Shown here piece after piece: positions 50,401 to 60,898 of a stretch of DNA of 64,000 nt. A program made the translations under genes and the position numbers. The DNA lies in NCBI GenBank assembly GCA_947247005.1, contig OX365950.1, forward strand, positions 49,452,761 through 49,516,760. The letters run 5' to 3'. The notes beneath the pieces are model-generated. The model was not told where the DNA came from, did no database searches, and saw only the letters and a program-made list of their open reading frames with translations. Positions within the stretch are counted from its first letter, which is position 1. Each line of letters opens with the position of its first letter. Origin of the DNA: Spisula solida (taxonomy: Eukaryota > Mollusca > Bivalvia > Venerida > Mactridae).

Positions 50401-53400
50401 TAATCCAGCCAACTTCTTCCCAAGTTTCATGACGAAAATACTAAGTCGTAAAGTATGTAACCGTTCGTTATTTTATTGAATGTGTAATAATGTCTATAGT
50501 AAACGTATGCAAATTATCGCGTATATGTTCCTAGCGTTCATATTGTGCCTTCCGTACTCTGATTTTTCCATTGAATGTTGCCTACCTGTCCGATTTCTTT
50601 TTTTTATTGGTATTTCATAAATTGTTTAAGAACGTTTAGTCTGGCCTTTCAATACATGTTTCCTGTTTTATTTGAAGCAGCCCTTTTATTTCAGGTGCCC
50701 ATTAACCGACTATTTGACTGTATTTCTTATGATGGTTTTTTGTCCATTGAGTGTGACAAGATGTCAAAACTATCATTTCATTTTAAAAGAGGCTCACAGT
50801 GAAGGTTGAGCATTTCCTAACTGGGTTTTCTCTAGACATGAAGTCTTATGTTGTTATTACTATTACCTGCGGTCCCGAGACCGCAGGTGTCTTGGCATGC
50901 CTTAAGTGTCTATGGACGTGACCTTTCATTAATCTGGTTTACGACTTAAAAACAATCCAAAAAAGGTCGTGAACCAGACTAATTCCATTCAATTTTCATT
51001 ATTATTATATTTATTATTATTTGTTATGTATAGAATGACGAGATCGAGACATTGAGGGGCAAGGCACTCCTGGGTATAAAGGAATACGTTTACAGTCAGA
51101 TTGAGGAACACGAACGGTCTTTTGATGAATCGAATATTAGGGACTTTATTGATATTTACATAAAGACCTCTAGAAGTAATGGAAACGAACTGAAACAACA
51201 TATAACAAGTAAGTACAATATTTCTTAACGAATTTTAAAGGTTTTTTTACATATTCATTTTAGTAACAGTGAAATGTCTATGCAAGGGCTCATTATCAAC
51301 GCGTCTTAGATTTTGTAAATTTTCTTTTTGTTCATTTTAATAAGATATAAATGTGAAAAATTTACGGTTTGAGGAGATGTAATGAAATTATATTGAGCTG
51401 TCAAACATTACAAAATCACACGGTATGTGCTCACTATAGATAATGCTAACAAAGCCACCGGTTTCAGCTATAACACATATAGAGGAATCCAAGCTGTGCT
51501 AAAGCTACCGACAAAACACAGCTGCATAATTTCAAATCGCAAATAAGCTTCCGAGGAAGAAAATAGTGCTGTGGTTACCATATCTTGATGTGTTACCAAA
51601 TGCGGAATATTGGCTATGTCGAAATAATGAATATGTACATGTGTTTTATCGATAATAAAGCACAGTCTCTTGTTCGGATGCGTACATTAAATCGCACACG
51701 TGATTTTATTACTACGCATCCGAACTCGTGACGATGCTTTATTCTACGATAAAACAAAGGTACAAATTCATTATTTCTTAAGTATTTTCCAGAACGGCGA
51801 TGATTAATTACGCTTGTATAGTATACAGCTACCGTATTCGGTATGTGTCTATGTGTCTTGTACGTTTGGTGCGGTTTCTTACGTTTGCTTGACAATAATG
51901 TTAAAAACCATGGACTAAGCATAAGTGTTGAACTGTGTTATGCAGCCACAACAAAATTTCAAAACAACTAAATTAATGCTTCGCGAGTAGTCTGTCTATA
52001 CAGACCCTATGTTTAATTTAAGGTGACAACTCATCAGTCTACTCTTTTTCCATGAAATTATTTCCTTTGAACCATCAAACATAGGTAATCAAGCCCAAAA
52101 TAATCTACCCTAATTGAAATTTAAGTCATGATAATTGATTGACAAAATATTATCTAGTCGGGCATCCAGACAACCTTGCGAGTAACAATGAATTTGCTCT
52201 ACAGAATATGTTTGAACATTTGTGTAGTGTAGATGTTTTAATTGTGTTTTTCAGAAGGCAATATGTTCCGTATCATCTTGGATTTGTTCTTGGCTGGATC
52301 AGAGACAACCTCTACTGCTCTAGATTGGGCATTCCTTTGTATGATAGAGTATCCAGAGGTACAGAAACGATGCCGGGAAGAAATAACCAAGGTAAATGTT
52401 GCCGACGGCCCCACCATAGACCTAAAAAGATATTTCATGATTGACCGCTGTAGACAACTGCCACCTTCAACTAACTGACTCCCTGCCAGAGACCTTATAA
52501 TATAAGTTATATAGATCTTTCAGCGTTGACCGCTATCTCTGCGATATTTGAATAAAAACATTCGCGCCGTCTTTAATGCTTTGCATAAAAAAAAGTCCTG
52601 TTCATATATACATGTACTTATAAAAGCAAACTATTTAAACTCCTCCAACTCCACTGTGGGGAACCTACGTGACCAGATGTTAATGTTCGGAGCCAATTTT
52701 GTCAACAAACCGCCTCGATATAGGTAACATTTTTGCTTGTAACTTTCTTAATAATTGACCGATCCGGATGAAATATAAACGAGCGCCGTCTCCTTTCAAA
52801 GCAAATATGTCGTCTCATTTCGCCTGTTGCTCATATTTTTCAGAAATAGTTTGCTTCTCGGTCTTAAATTTTGTATCCACATTATCGCCATTAAATTGTA
52901 ACTTTAAATGAAGCTGTAATTTATCAAGGACATTCTAAAATGAAATGCTCAGGAACCGTAGCATAGCATATTGCGGTTTACAAAATGCGTCGTTGCCCAA
53001 ATTACAAAATGTAAACAATATTGTAACTTAGGTAAGAGCATCGATGATTTGCTTTTGAAACGAGAAAATGTTACCTGAATCGAGGCGGTTGTTGACAAAA
53101 TTGGCTCCGAACATTAGCATCTTGTCACGTGGGTTCCTCACAGTGAACTCAACAAATGGCAAGACAAAAACATACACAATACTGTAAAAGTAATATATTT
53201 TCGTAATATCAAAATTTCGAGAATTTGCTATTGTGAGGTAATTCGAGTATATAGACGAGATTTTTTAATTTTTCGAAAGAACTATGTTTTTTTCACGAGG
53301 ATACATTTTCGCAAACTCTCCAATTCGCGCTGATTGCGAAAATCAATCCGTTGCGAAAATTGCTGATTTCACAGAATAGGCCTTTTGCTTATGCAGTTGT

Positions 53401-56172
53401 TATAAATACAATCCCTTTGGTAATTGCTAAAGATACAAACATATCATTGTAATGTGATCTCTTCAACTAAATGCTAAGCTAAAATGAGGAAATGAGGATA
53501 TATGCGTGCTTAGTATATGTTATATATTGCTTGCTTAGAATGAGACCTTAAAATAAAAGACTCATACATATTTGAAGTCTGCATCACAAGTTCGGAACAG
53601 GTCATGCTGACCAAACTGAAGTTGAATTATCTTGTTTTCCATAAGTAAAGAGTAGGTTCGGACAGTTTTTCTTGTTTCTTCAAAATATCGATTTTGTACT
53701 TAGACCTTCTCATCCTAAGACAGCGATATTTGTAATCACTGTCCAGTAAACTCAACTGTTACCATTCCAAAGGTTCGTGTCTTATCACCTATTTAGATAC
53801 ACGTAGTTTGAATTCAGTGACCGAACCATTTAAATACACGTAGGTTGAAATATTTAAATACCTAATGTTTCGTTTTTGTTATTATCCAACAGGTGCTTGG
53901 GGACAAACTTATTGAATACAGTGACCGAACCAAACTACCATATGTCAGTGCAGTTCTTATGGAAATTCAAAGAGTCGGCAATATTGGTAAGAATAACTTT
54001 GGTTGGCTAGACAAACCATGTAATTCAGTTTTTTTAATACTGTTATTCTTTGACTTTTTAGGACTTGGCTGGATATGTGTGTTAAGCTGTTTTACTGTAG
54101 AGGCTGTGTCATTTGGCTTGGGTATTCAGCTATTTTGTTTCTTGGGCTAGTTCATTCAGCTTTTTGACAGCTGGAACTTGGGCGGGTCATTTTCTGTGCT
54201 CTGCTGGTTAAGTTGAGTGCTGCCTTCCCTGACCGACTTAATTTTATCTTTTGGCTAGGCAAATTGTCTTGGTATTTCATTACTTCGCTCTGAAAGAGAG
54301 CCAGGTATAAATGATTTATAGGCATGACTGTTTGACAGAAAGTAAAACATCGAAAGGTACTAGTATACACAACATCTGGACATGTATAAAATATCTTACC
54401 TACCGTGGAAATCTCACCTACCGTGGAGGTAGGGAGCGCGCCTTGAGATCGAGAGGTCCTGGGTTCGATCCCCGTTTGTGCCACTGGTCAATTTCTCTAC
54501 ACTAGCATAACCCACATTGCTCCACTTCACCTAGATGTATGAATGGGAACCTGTGTTGATTAAAAGTCAATGTGGTGTGGCTGTCAGCAGCGCCGTGTTG
54601 CGACTCAATGATCAGGGTGAATGTACAGTCGGTTGAACGGACGCATTTCTGAAAATAAACACAGACTTGGTACTTCACTCTCGTGGTAGCACTGATCTGA
54701 CTGTTGCAGATGTTATCCAATGTACACTAAATCTGTATTTTGCTATAGTGTAGTAACAAATGACATAACGATGGTAGCACAGAGCCCACATAGCGAAAGT
54801 CACAGAAAAGAATGCACAAAAAAGTAGAAAAAATGTATCAAGCTCAAGCCACACGGGCAACTACAAAATTGCGCAATAAACCAACATTGTTATTTATTAT
54901 TTCTGTAATGTCACTTTGATGTTTCAGTACCAATGAATGTCCCCCACTGTACTACACAGGATACAACGTTAGACGGATATGACATTCCGCAGAACACGTT
55001 AATACTACCGATGTTGTATTCTGTAACCATGGACGAGACATACTTTCCTGAACCTATAATGTTTAACCCCAATAGGTTCATTGATGAACATGGAAAACTC
55101 AAAAAGACTGATGCAGCCGTTGCAGCGATACCATTTTCCACAGGTATGATTCTTTAATTAACCAGGTATTGATTCCTAAAATGAGTCATTTGGAAGGGTA
55201 TTGGTCGTGTACTTATATTAGAATAATATCATGAATTAGTAATTATCACATAACCCGCGGTCCAGCAGTGCCGTAAAGCCGAGCCGTAAATATCGTTCGG
55301 CACTCCCAGAGTGTGCAATAAATATGCAAATTAGCCTGACGCGACGTAAGCCAATCCATGCATTGATTGACACATGACGTCACGATAATACGAACGTCGC
55401 CATGACGTCGCGTTCGTTGTACCGCTACATTTTGGCTGAAACCTATGCAGCGTACATCATCATTTTGAACGAATATGAGCGTTCTCTAATGTTATGTGAT
55501 AAATAGAATCTTACATTCGTGCTCATTACATACGAGTTTTATTAAACTCGTCGACAAAAACGATATAACTTTCGGCAAAGCCTCGTGTCATATCATTTTG
55601 TCCACTCGTTTAATAAAACTCGTATGTAATGAGCACTCATGCAAGATCCTCTATATATAATACGGACTCAATGTTTCGACTGATTTTAGTCTTCTTCGGG
55701 AATACCATTGTTAATGTACCATAAATAAAGTAAATCAAGACAAACTCCAGGATTGCTCAACGTTTCGACTGTATTGTCTTCATCGGGAATAATAAAAATA
55801 AACAACAAAGAAATAAACAACGTCATGGGTTATGACGTCATTGTTAATGTAGAAATACGTAAACAACGCCATAAATTATGACGTCATAAATGATGATATT
55901 AACACAAGCTATTTTATTATTCATTATTGTTACAGGTTTGTTTTGCCATTCCCTCCATTTCATTCTCCGTTTAATATATTTTTACAGGACCCAGGGTGTG
56001 TCTGGGAGAACCTCTAGCACGAATGGAACTATTCCTTACGTTCACAAACCTGTTGCAGAAGTTCACATTTGAAAGAGAGGACCCTACGATTCCGCATACA
56101 TTCGAAACCAGACAAGATCAAATAACTAACTCACCCTTGCTATATAAACTACGAGCGACTAGATTGCAGTGA
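47106..56172 (+). CDS. cytochrome P450, CYP2-like microsomal mono-oxygenase, 503 aa
   Basis: A haem-thiolate enzyme inserting one oxygen atom into a lipophilic substrate with electrons from P450 reductase, anchored in the ER facing the cytosol. Eight exons: 47106-47448, 48469-48703, 50326-50452, 51034-51208, 52255-52391, 53893-53986, 54928-55143 and 55988-56172. All junctions are GT/AG and close in phase, giving 503 residues, the normal length. Landmarks: N-terminal anchor residues 1-20; proline hinge [15 protein letters not shown]; helix C WRETRR; I-helix oxygen-binding LAGSETTS (306-313); K-helix EIQR (363-366); FNPNRF (416-421); haem loop [10 protein letters not shown] with Cys447. Fold and exon number fit the CYP2 clan; subfamily and substrate cannot be told. 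Nothing suggests inactivation. Confidence 0.95.
47462..48062. mobile_element. 601-bp MITE with TA target, P450 intron 1
   Basis: Tips CACTCAAACGATTTAAAAAC (left) and GTTTTTAAATCGTTTGAGTG (right) match over about 27 bp and are flanked by TA. Tc1/mariner-type MITE with no open frame. The left tip lies only 13 bp after the exon 1 donor. Confidence 0.9.
48469..48703 (+). CDS. P450 exon 2: B'-D helices
   Basis: [20 protein letters not shown] carries the WRETRR helix C motif, whose Trp and Arg contact the haem propionate. [19 protein letters not shown] follows. Acceptor TTTCTAG and donor GTATGT. Phases fit. Confidence 0.95.
49560..50310 (+). mobile_element. 5'-truncated LINE: C-terminal end of ORF2 and 3' UTR
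   Basis: A frame up to 49988 reads [40 protein letters not shown] and [20 protein letters not shown]. The C-x2-C...H-x4-C knuckle and SSHRLEIE phrase are those at the end of non-LTR retrotransposon reverse transcriptases of invertebrates. The RT core and endonuclease are missing, as in a 5'-truncated insertion. A 3' UTR with a TG-rich run ends near CATGGGCATTATGCC and AAATAAACC. It stops about 16 bp before P450 exon 3. Confidence 0.85.
50151..50240. repeat. imperfect (TG)n tract
   Basis: Alternating TGTGTGCG/TGTATG words across about 90 bp within the LINE 3' region. Confidence 0.75.
50326..50452 (+). CDS. P450 exon 3: E-F region
   Basis: [19 protein letters not shown], then [19 protein letters not shown]. 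Acceptor TTTTAG, donor GTATGT; ends in phase 0. A LINE tail lies immediately upstream. Confidence 0.9.
50864..50980 (-). mobile_element. hairpin-ended repeat, copy 2
   Basis: ACCTGCGG (50865) faces CCGCAGGT (50881), followed by TCTGGTTTACGACTTAAAAA and GGTCGTGAACCAGACTAAT, which mirror the copy at 14280-14438. It lies in P450 intron 3. Confidence 0.5.
51034..51208 (+). CDS. P450 exon 4: G-H helices
   Basis: [20 protein letters not shown] and [20 protein letters not shown]; the NIRDFIDIY phrase matches the CYP2 'P(R/N)DFID.YL' segment. Donor GTAAGT. Confidence 0.95.
51643..51755. repeat. foldback element in P450 intron 4
   Basis: TTTTATCGATAATAAAGCA and GTTCGGATGCGTA on the left face TACGCATCCGAAC and TGCTTTATTCTACGATAAAA on the right. 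About 113 bp in all. Confidence 0.8.
52255..52391 (+). CDS. P450 exon 5: I-helix
   Basis: [20 protein letters not shown] with the AGSETT oxygen-activation motif, then [15 protein letters not shown] of helix J. Acceptor TTTTTCAG, donor GTAAAT. Confidence 0.95.
52652..53145. mobile_element. 494-bp MITE with 80-bp terminal repeats, P450 intron 5
   Basis: Left arm from CACTGTGGGGAACCTACGTG through GTTCGGAGCCAATTTTGTCA to GTAACAT. The right arm is its complement, ATGTTACCTGAATCGAGGCG through to GTGGGTTCCTCACAGTG. No open frame between. Confidence 0.85.
53180..53385. repeat. dispersed AT-rich/TTTCG repeat R3, copy
   Basis: TACTGTAAAAGTAATATATT followed by repeated TTTCG/GCGAAAA words (TTTTCGCAAACTCTCC, TTGCGAAAATTGCTGA). 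It resembles 60485-60690 and the start of 34985-35165. Confidence 0.4.
53893..53986 (+). CDS. P450 exon 6: K-helix
   Basis: [20 protein letters not shown] then [12 protein letters not shown]. The ExxR motif is E363-R366. The starting GT of the exon follows CAACAG; donor GTAAGA. Confidence 0.95.
54165..54260 (-). repeat. dispersed repeat R1, minus copy
   Basis: CTGTGCTCTGCTGGTTAAGT, TGAGTGCTGCCTTCCCTGAC and CGACTTAATTTTATCTTTTG are the complement of the R1 order. P450 intron 6. Confidence 0.75.
54405..54640 (+). mobile_element. tRNA-derived SINE, copy 2
   Basis: GGTAGGGAGCGCGCCTTGAG (A-box side) and GGTCCTGGGTTCGATCCCCG (B-box), then TTTGTGCCACTGGTC and a body with TGTATGAATGGGAACCTGTG. Better preserved than the copy at 10690. 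P450 intron 6. Confidence 0.75.
54928..55143 (+). CDS. P450 exon 7: beta1-3/2 and meander
   Basis: [20 protein letters not shown], then [20 protein letters not shown] and PFSTG. Arg420 of NPNRF completes the E-R-R triad. Histidine stands where many relatives have arginine in the 'P..(R/H)...D' segment. Donor GTATGA. Confidence 0.95.
55244..55504. mobile_element. inverted-repeat element with short tips
   Basis: TTATCACATAAC at the left and GTTATGTGATAA at the right, about 260 bp apart. The interior is GC-richer than its surroundings (GACGCGACGTAAGCC, CGCCATGACGTCGCG). Non-coding. P450 intron 7. Confidence 0.55.
55520..55636. repeat. foldback element
   Basis: GTGCTCATTACATACGAGTT and TTATTAAACTCG on the left face CGTTTAATAAAACTCGTATG and TAATGAGCAC on the right. 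About 117 bp, directly next to the previous element. Confidence 0.85.
55665..55700 (-). ncRNA. hammerhead-ribozyme-like motif
   Basis: On the minus strand: CCGAAGA (consensus CUGANGA with one change), stem GACT/AGTC, GAAAC, a five-base loop, then GTC. Stem II and the minimal stem III (AC/GT) are intact. Stem I does not pair clearly. Part of a repeat shared with 55757 and 6873. Confidence 0.45.
55757..55787 (-). ncRNA. second hammerhead-like motif, tandem to the previous
   Basis: Minus strand: CCGATGA, stem GAC/GTC, GAAAC, then GTTGAGC. Core partly eroded at the cleavage site. It lies about 90 bp from the previous motif, a tandem arrangement as reported for hammerheads in Penelope-like elements. 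Confidence 0.4.
55988..56172 (+). CDS. P450 exon 8: haem loop to C-terminus
   Basis: [20 protein letters not shown] follows the exon 7 end to complete F-x-x-G-x-R-x-C-x-G; Cys447 is the haem ligand. Proline directly before the conserved Arg is less common than a basic or polar residue. Ends [11 protein letters not shown], stop TGA. Confidence 0.95.
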
Positions 56173-56291
56173 AGAATCAGTTCAAAACTTCAAATACAAT
56201 TCAAAATGTGATACAATTTGTCAATATAGAATATATCATACAAATAATCAGGGCACGTATACACAAATTTCTAAGATATTTTATGTCTAAG

Positions 56292-56297
56292 AATAAA
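56292..56297 (+). terminator. P450 polyadenylation signal
   Basis: AATAAA 120 bp after the stop codon. A second AATAAA at 56702 is possible. Confidence 0.6.
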
Positions 56298-56719
56298 TTA
56301 CTTTCTTACTTCGTTGAATAGGTTTCTTAGATTTGCGCGAACAAATCTTGATTTTGTCTTAGATAAATTTTGATGTATTTCCATAATTTATCAAAACAGA
56401 CTAGTCTTAAAATAATAAATTTAGAATTTGTTTTTTGGTTTCTAAGTAAAATATATTGCGTCCTTTAAAAATATCCATGAAGCTTTGTGAATACGGGTCC
56501 TATAGGATGTTAACGATGGTTATGTTGGCACGCCCATTTTAAAACTGATACCCAATAACGTTAAGCCTATCTTGTCAAAGAACTTGAAGTATACAATGGA
56601 AATGATATGTGTACGCATGTATAAGTAAGTCATAGTAGATATGTTTATTCTATTGTAAGTGATGTAAACATGAACCATGTGCATAATGCATTAATTTCTG
56701 AAATAAACTGTCAACTGTA

Positions 56720-56925
56720 TGAATATGTGTATTGCAAATGACAGTAGACAACTGTCACAAACATTCTTTTGTGGATCTCATGTAAAGAATCTTGCGCAAT
56801 ACAATACCGTTTGTACTATGTACATATATTTTGATATGCTATATAACTTGTTTGTAATGAATAATTTGTTTGTATTTTTATATGTGATACATGGGCCGAT
56901 GGCCTAAAATTTTGAAAATAAACTG
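56720..56925 (+). mobile_element. LINE-like 3' tail
   Basis: Ends CATGGGCCGATGGCC, about 9 bases, then AAAATAAACTG. Same tail grammar as 27300-27420 (minus) and the LINE at 50.3 kb. No coding part remains. Confidence 0.4.
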
Positions 56926-57095
56926 TATATTAAAAATGATTTACTGTCGCAGGCAGGTTTGGACATTCCCAATGTTTCGTTGAATGTACTTAAAGTGTGC
57001 AATATTTCTAGAAAACTACATGTATCAATTAAGGCACCACAGTGTTAACGTAGCTACAAGATTAAGCAGGTTAAGGTTATGCTAATTGTATTAAA

Positions 57096-57130
57096 GACCG
57101 ACGTTTCGGCTTTCACCATGCCTTCATCAG
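57096..57130 (-). ncRNA. hammerhead-ribozyme-like motif, best core
   Basis: Minus strand reads CTGATGA, stem GGC/GCC with a nine-base loop, GAAAC, loop GTCG, then GTC. All conserved core positions of a hammerhead with a minimal stem III are met. The flanks do not form an obvious stem I, so self-cleavage alone is uncertain. Probably a remnant of a Penelope-like or related element. Confidence 0.5.
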
Positions 57131-57400
57131 GGTTAGTAAGAAATCCCGTTATTTTTAGTCACGTGACCGTAGGCTAAAAATAGAATCCGGTATTTGTTTT
57201 AAAATTTGAATGAGTGTTATTTTTTTATAGATTCTAATAGTTAATAATAACAAAAGGTTCGATTAAAAGGAATGATAGTTATTGTCTAATTCTAGAAACG
57301 TATATTCTTTCGTATATTAGATAATTTGCAAGGTAACGTAATGCTTTCGTCTTCAGATGTAAACACGCTTTTTGTCACATTCATCAACTTCATCAGTCCG

Positions 57401-57679
57401 TTAGAGGGGCATGCCAGAAACTTGAGTGCCTTGGTTTGCATACAATTAAATTGCGTTTATCACTTGTAAAACCAACTATTACCGAAAAGTCAAAGAAGAA
57501 TTTGACTTAAATATTTACTCTTTAACGCGCGCTTCGATATTTAGTTATTCTTGAAAAAAAAATCTAGCGGATCTTCCATAACCTATTTACAGGGTTTTTA
57601 TTATTTGACTTAGGTATTAAAATGATACTAATTTGATTGCTATTCGAGACACTTTAGTTCCAGGGCATGCCCCTTTAAG
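57401..57679. mobile_element. 279-bp inverted-repeat element
   Basis: TTAGAGGGGCATGCCAGAAA at the left faces TTCCAGGGCATGCCCCTTTA at the right. A related GGGCATGCCAGA word is at about 45027. Non-coding MITE. Confidence 0.65.
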
Positions 57680-57680
57680 G

Positions 57681-58092
57681 AGGCCATACCAAATCGTTTC
57701 TTCGTTGAGCGTCCGCGCACTGATAGGTTTGGGCGTGTTGACAACGAAAATACAAATTAATTTTAGTTTTGAATGTTTATTATCTTAGTATATCCTTCGC
57801 TCTTATTCAATGCGATTTGTAAATATTGTGTGTAATATTAAATATTGACTCTAAATTTAAGCCTAGTGTTAGTTTTTATTTCACACAAACACATTCTCAG
57901 TTATTACAGTAAGTTATTATGATTGACAATGCATGAAAGCTGTATTTGTTAGCCATATAATGATCAGGATAGAAGTCGGTATGACTTGGGTTGTTTTTTT
58001 TCGAAGGCTTTGCGTTTTCTCTCAGAACAGCTAGATAGTTTTTTGAACGAAGGGTTGACGCTAATAAACGAAAAAACGATTTGGTATGGCCT
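57681..58092. mobile_element. 412-bp inverted-repeat element
   Basis: AGGCCATACCAAATCGTTTC TTCGTTGAGCGTC (left) faces GACGCTAATAAACG AAAAAACGATTTGGTATGGCCT (right). It begins one base after the previous element ends. Confidence 0.75.
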
Positions 58093-60480
58093 AAGGTGAC
58101 CGTACGACCATTATATAACCACATACACTAGGTGTGATTGGCGTCCAGCTATTGGTTGGTAGTAGACAGGTTATGCTAGGTCAAGTCTTGTTTATTTATG
58201 CATTAATTAATCGTATATGTCAACAGTACAACATGACCTACCAATTAACTTTAGTTGCATTCGCTACTAGCATAGAACTTTTTATTTCATACTTATATTC
58301 AAACAGAAATAAACATTGACAGGACACACACCGTTCACTATATATAAACAAGAAAACCATTGATGCAAAGCATCAAAGGTCGCCTCTGAATGGTGTAATT
58401 ATACAAATGTATCTGAAAATAATTTTATTTATTGTTCCAATAATGTTAACTGTTAGAATTTGAATTGTATTTGCCAATACAATTATGTTAATACCCTTTA
58501 ATGCATAACATTAGATGTAGACAACACATGTATGTCTGTAGACCAACAATAACTCTTTAACGTTAAATGTTACTTCTGACTTCAAAATAAATGAGTCATC
58601 TACTGGTTGTATCCAACTATACTATAAAAATTCCAAGACCATCTTAAGTTTAGGTATTAACCAAATAAATATATATATTTATGTACAATTGTATTGAACC
58701 TCGCTACAGCCTTGGAAATCAAACCAATAGCAGTTGCGCTGTACATGCCAAGCTTGATCTGTTTCGAACATTTTTCTATTGTTAAAATTCATCTGTGTAA
58801 TTTCAAATAACCATAACTTAGTCAATACTTGGTATGTTTTCATCAAGTAACTTCTCATTTTCTGCATATAAGATTAGTGATTATTCTAGAACCACAGAAA
58901 GGCCAGGGTGAAGAAAAGTAAGGGGGGTTTTGAGGCATGCTCCCCCAGAATTTTATTTTAAAAAATGGATCAATCTGGAGCATTCTAGGTGTCCTGGGGA
59001 ACTTAAATGATACTGAAAAAGGACAGATTTTGAGGCAATATCAACCCAAAATTTCACCAATTATGCCACCGCTGGCCTTCAATTAATCACAGGTATTATT
59101 ATGCCATTAAACATGCCATAATAGCAATTGTATCAAATAGATGTTGATTCATGTGTACATGTATCAGTAAAAAGTTGTAATTCATGAATGTGTTGTTCAT
59201 CCTTTTATACAGTTTGTCGACAGTTCCGATTATTTTTTTTCTTTATTTTACACTATGCAACAATAAAAACAAACTAAAGTGTTTGTAAGGTACTCTTAAG
59301 ACAAAGCAATTATTTCTCTAAGTTTTAGCAAGATAGGTTTTATTCTTTTAGGGGCAATAAATGATGAAAACAGTTAACCTGAACTTGTTGAACAACTCGA
59401 GTATTGTACTATCCTTATGGAAGTAGAAGGCTTTATTATTTTAAAATAATCTTTTTCAATATTAAAGTAAAGCCTATGTTTTGAAATATTCATTCAGTTT
59501 TTTATGGTTTTGTACAATTTTCCCACAGGTGAACTTTAATTGACAATTTTTACCAAAAAACTGATAAGCCGTCTGGCTTAAACTGTTACCATAAGAATGA
59601 AATTGTACTCTTAATTTTTACATGTGCTGATATTGACACCAAACCCTAAAGGAAATTATTCAGATTGAGACAAATTTGCTGGGTTAATCTAAACTGGTTG
59701 ACTGACTGTATATAGGCCCAGTGGTGGATACATTTACATTCATAATTGGCATTATTTCTCTCATCGTTTATGATTTAAACATATTAATTTAACATAAATA
59801 TTTCACAAATATCATTCTTGAACACCTCCGTCACATGAATACGTTTTTAAAAAGAAATTGGTTGTACATCGTTTTTTGGTTCATAATCCGGGTCCGGACC
59901 GCACGGGACGGACTTTAATGTCAACGTTTAACGCGTGCGTAAACATTCACGTGGAGTCACTTTCGTTTTCGATTTTTCGAAAATACACGATGAAATTTCG
60001 TCTGCTACGTTATATCAAAGATCATACACACATCTAAAGTATTCTTTGGTTATATTTATCGTAAATAAATGCATTGGGGACGCTAAATGCAGCGATGCTG
60101 CTGAAAATATTTCATTCTCAAAGCATGGGCCGTGAAGTCAAACGGTAATTGTTGTGCTATATATAGAACATGGAACACGTTTAAAGTAAACAAAACGTAA
60201 GAAAATTAATACGCTACTACGATAATAAATACGTAATTATTGATTTACACTAGTTGTCGTTATTACTTTTTAAAATGTTTATAAAAATGAGTTTTAGTGA
60301 ACAATTATCATGACATGGTTTCATCTATTAAAAATGTTAATGTTAAACCAACGACGCACTACTTTTTTCAACGACTAACTGCTGTGACGGTATGGCCGGC
60401 TTTTAACTGACCAGAAAAAGAAGCTCCCTGGCAAAAAAAAGCATTCCAATAGTAGCCTTCACTTCAGTGGAGGCGACGAA
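58093..60480. other. intergenic DNA
   Basis: No gene recognised. TTGATGCAAAGCATCAAAGG near 58360 and the G-run block near 58915-58940 look like parts of a degraded transposon, but no ends were found. Confidence 0.4.
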
Positions 60481-60484
60481 GAAA

Positions 60485-60684
60485 GAAGGTACATGAATAC
60501 TGTAAACCAATAATTATTTCGCGCGATTTAATTCCGCGGAGTTCAGAGTGGTAGCATTTCGCGAAATTAAATGGCCGCGAATGTGCTAAAAACATTAATA
60601 TAGACATTGCGAGAAACTTAAAAGCGCGAAATTTGTAGTCGCGAATATTCCGACGATAAACAAAATGCGAAAGTTAGTATTCGC
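60485..60684. repeat. TTTCGCG-rich repeat R3, copy
   Basis: ACTGTAAACCAATAATTATT then repeated TTCGCG/CGCGAA words (AATTCCGCGGAGTTC, GCATTTCGCGAAATTAAATG). Same type as 53180-53385. Confidence 0.45.
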
Positions 60685-60898
60685 GAAAGTAAATTTGTGT
60701 ACAGTATGCCACGAATATAATATTTGTTTTTGTCAGTACGTAATTCAGTAAATCATTTTCGAAGATAGTTAATGTTTGTTGGATCGAACCTGGTCGCTAA
60801 CCGACTATACAGCCATGTATACCTGGGTAATACTAATAATTGTGTGAGATATGACGAATCAAAGATATACGACAAATATAAAATATATTTACAGACAT
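60685..60898. repeat. unique segment flanking the minisatellite, copy 1
   Basis: 214 bp identical or nearly so to 62494-62707, offset 1809 bp. It contains GGATCGAACCTGG, the complement of a tRNA B-box, on the minus strand. Confidence 0.9.

Noticed and set aside
60780..60830. tRNA gene on the minus strand (GGTTCGATCC B-box)
   Set aside because: Only the B-box-like word is present; no A-box at proper spacing and no cloverleaf.
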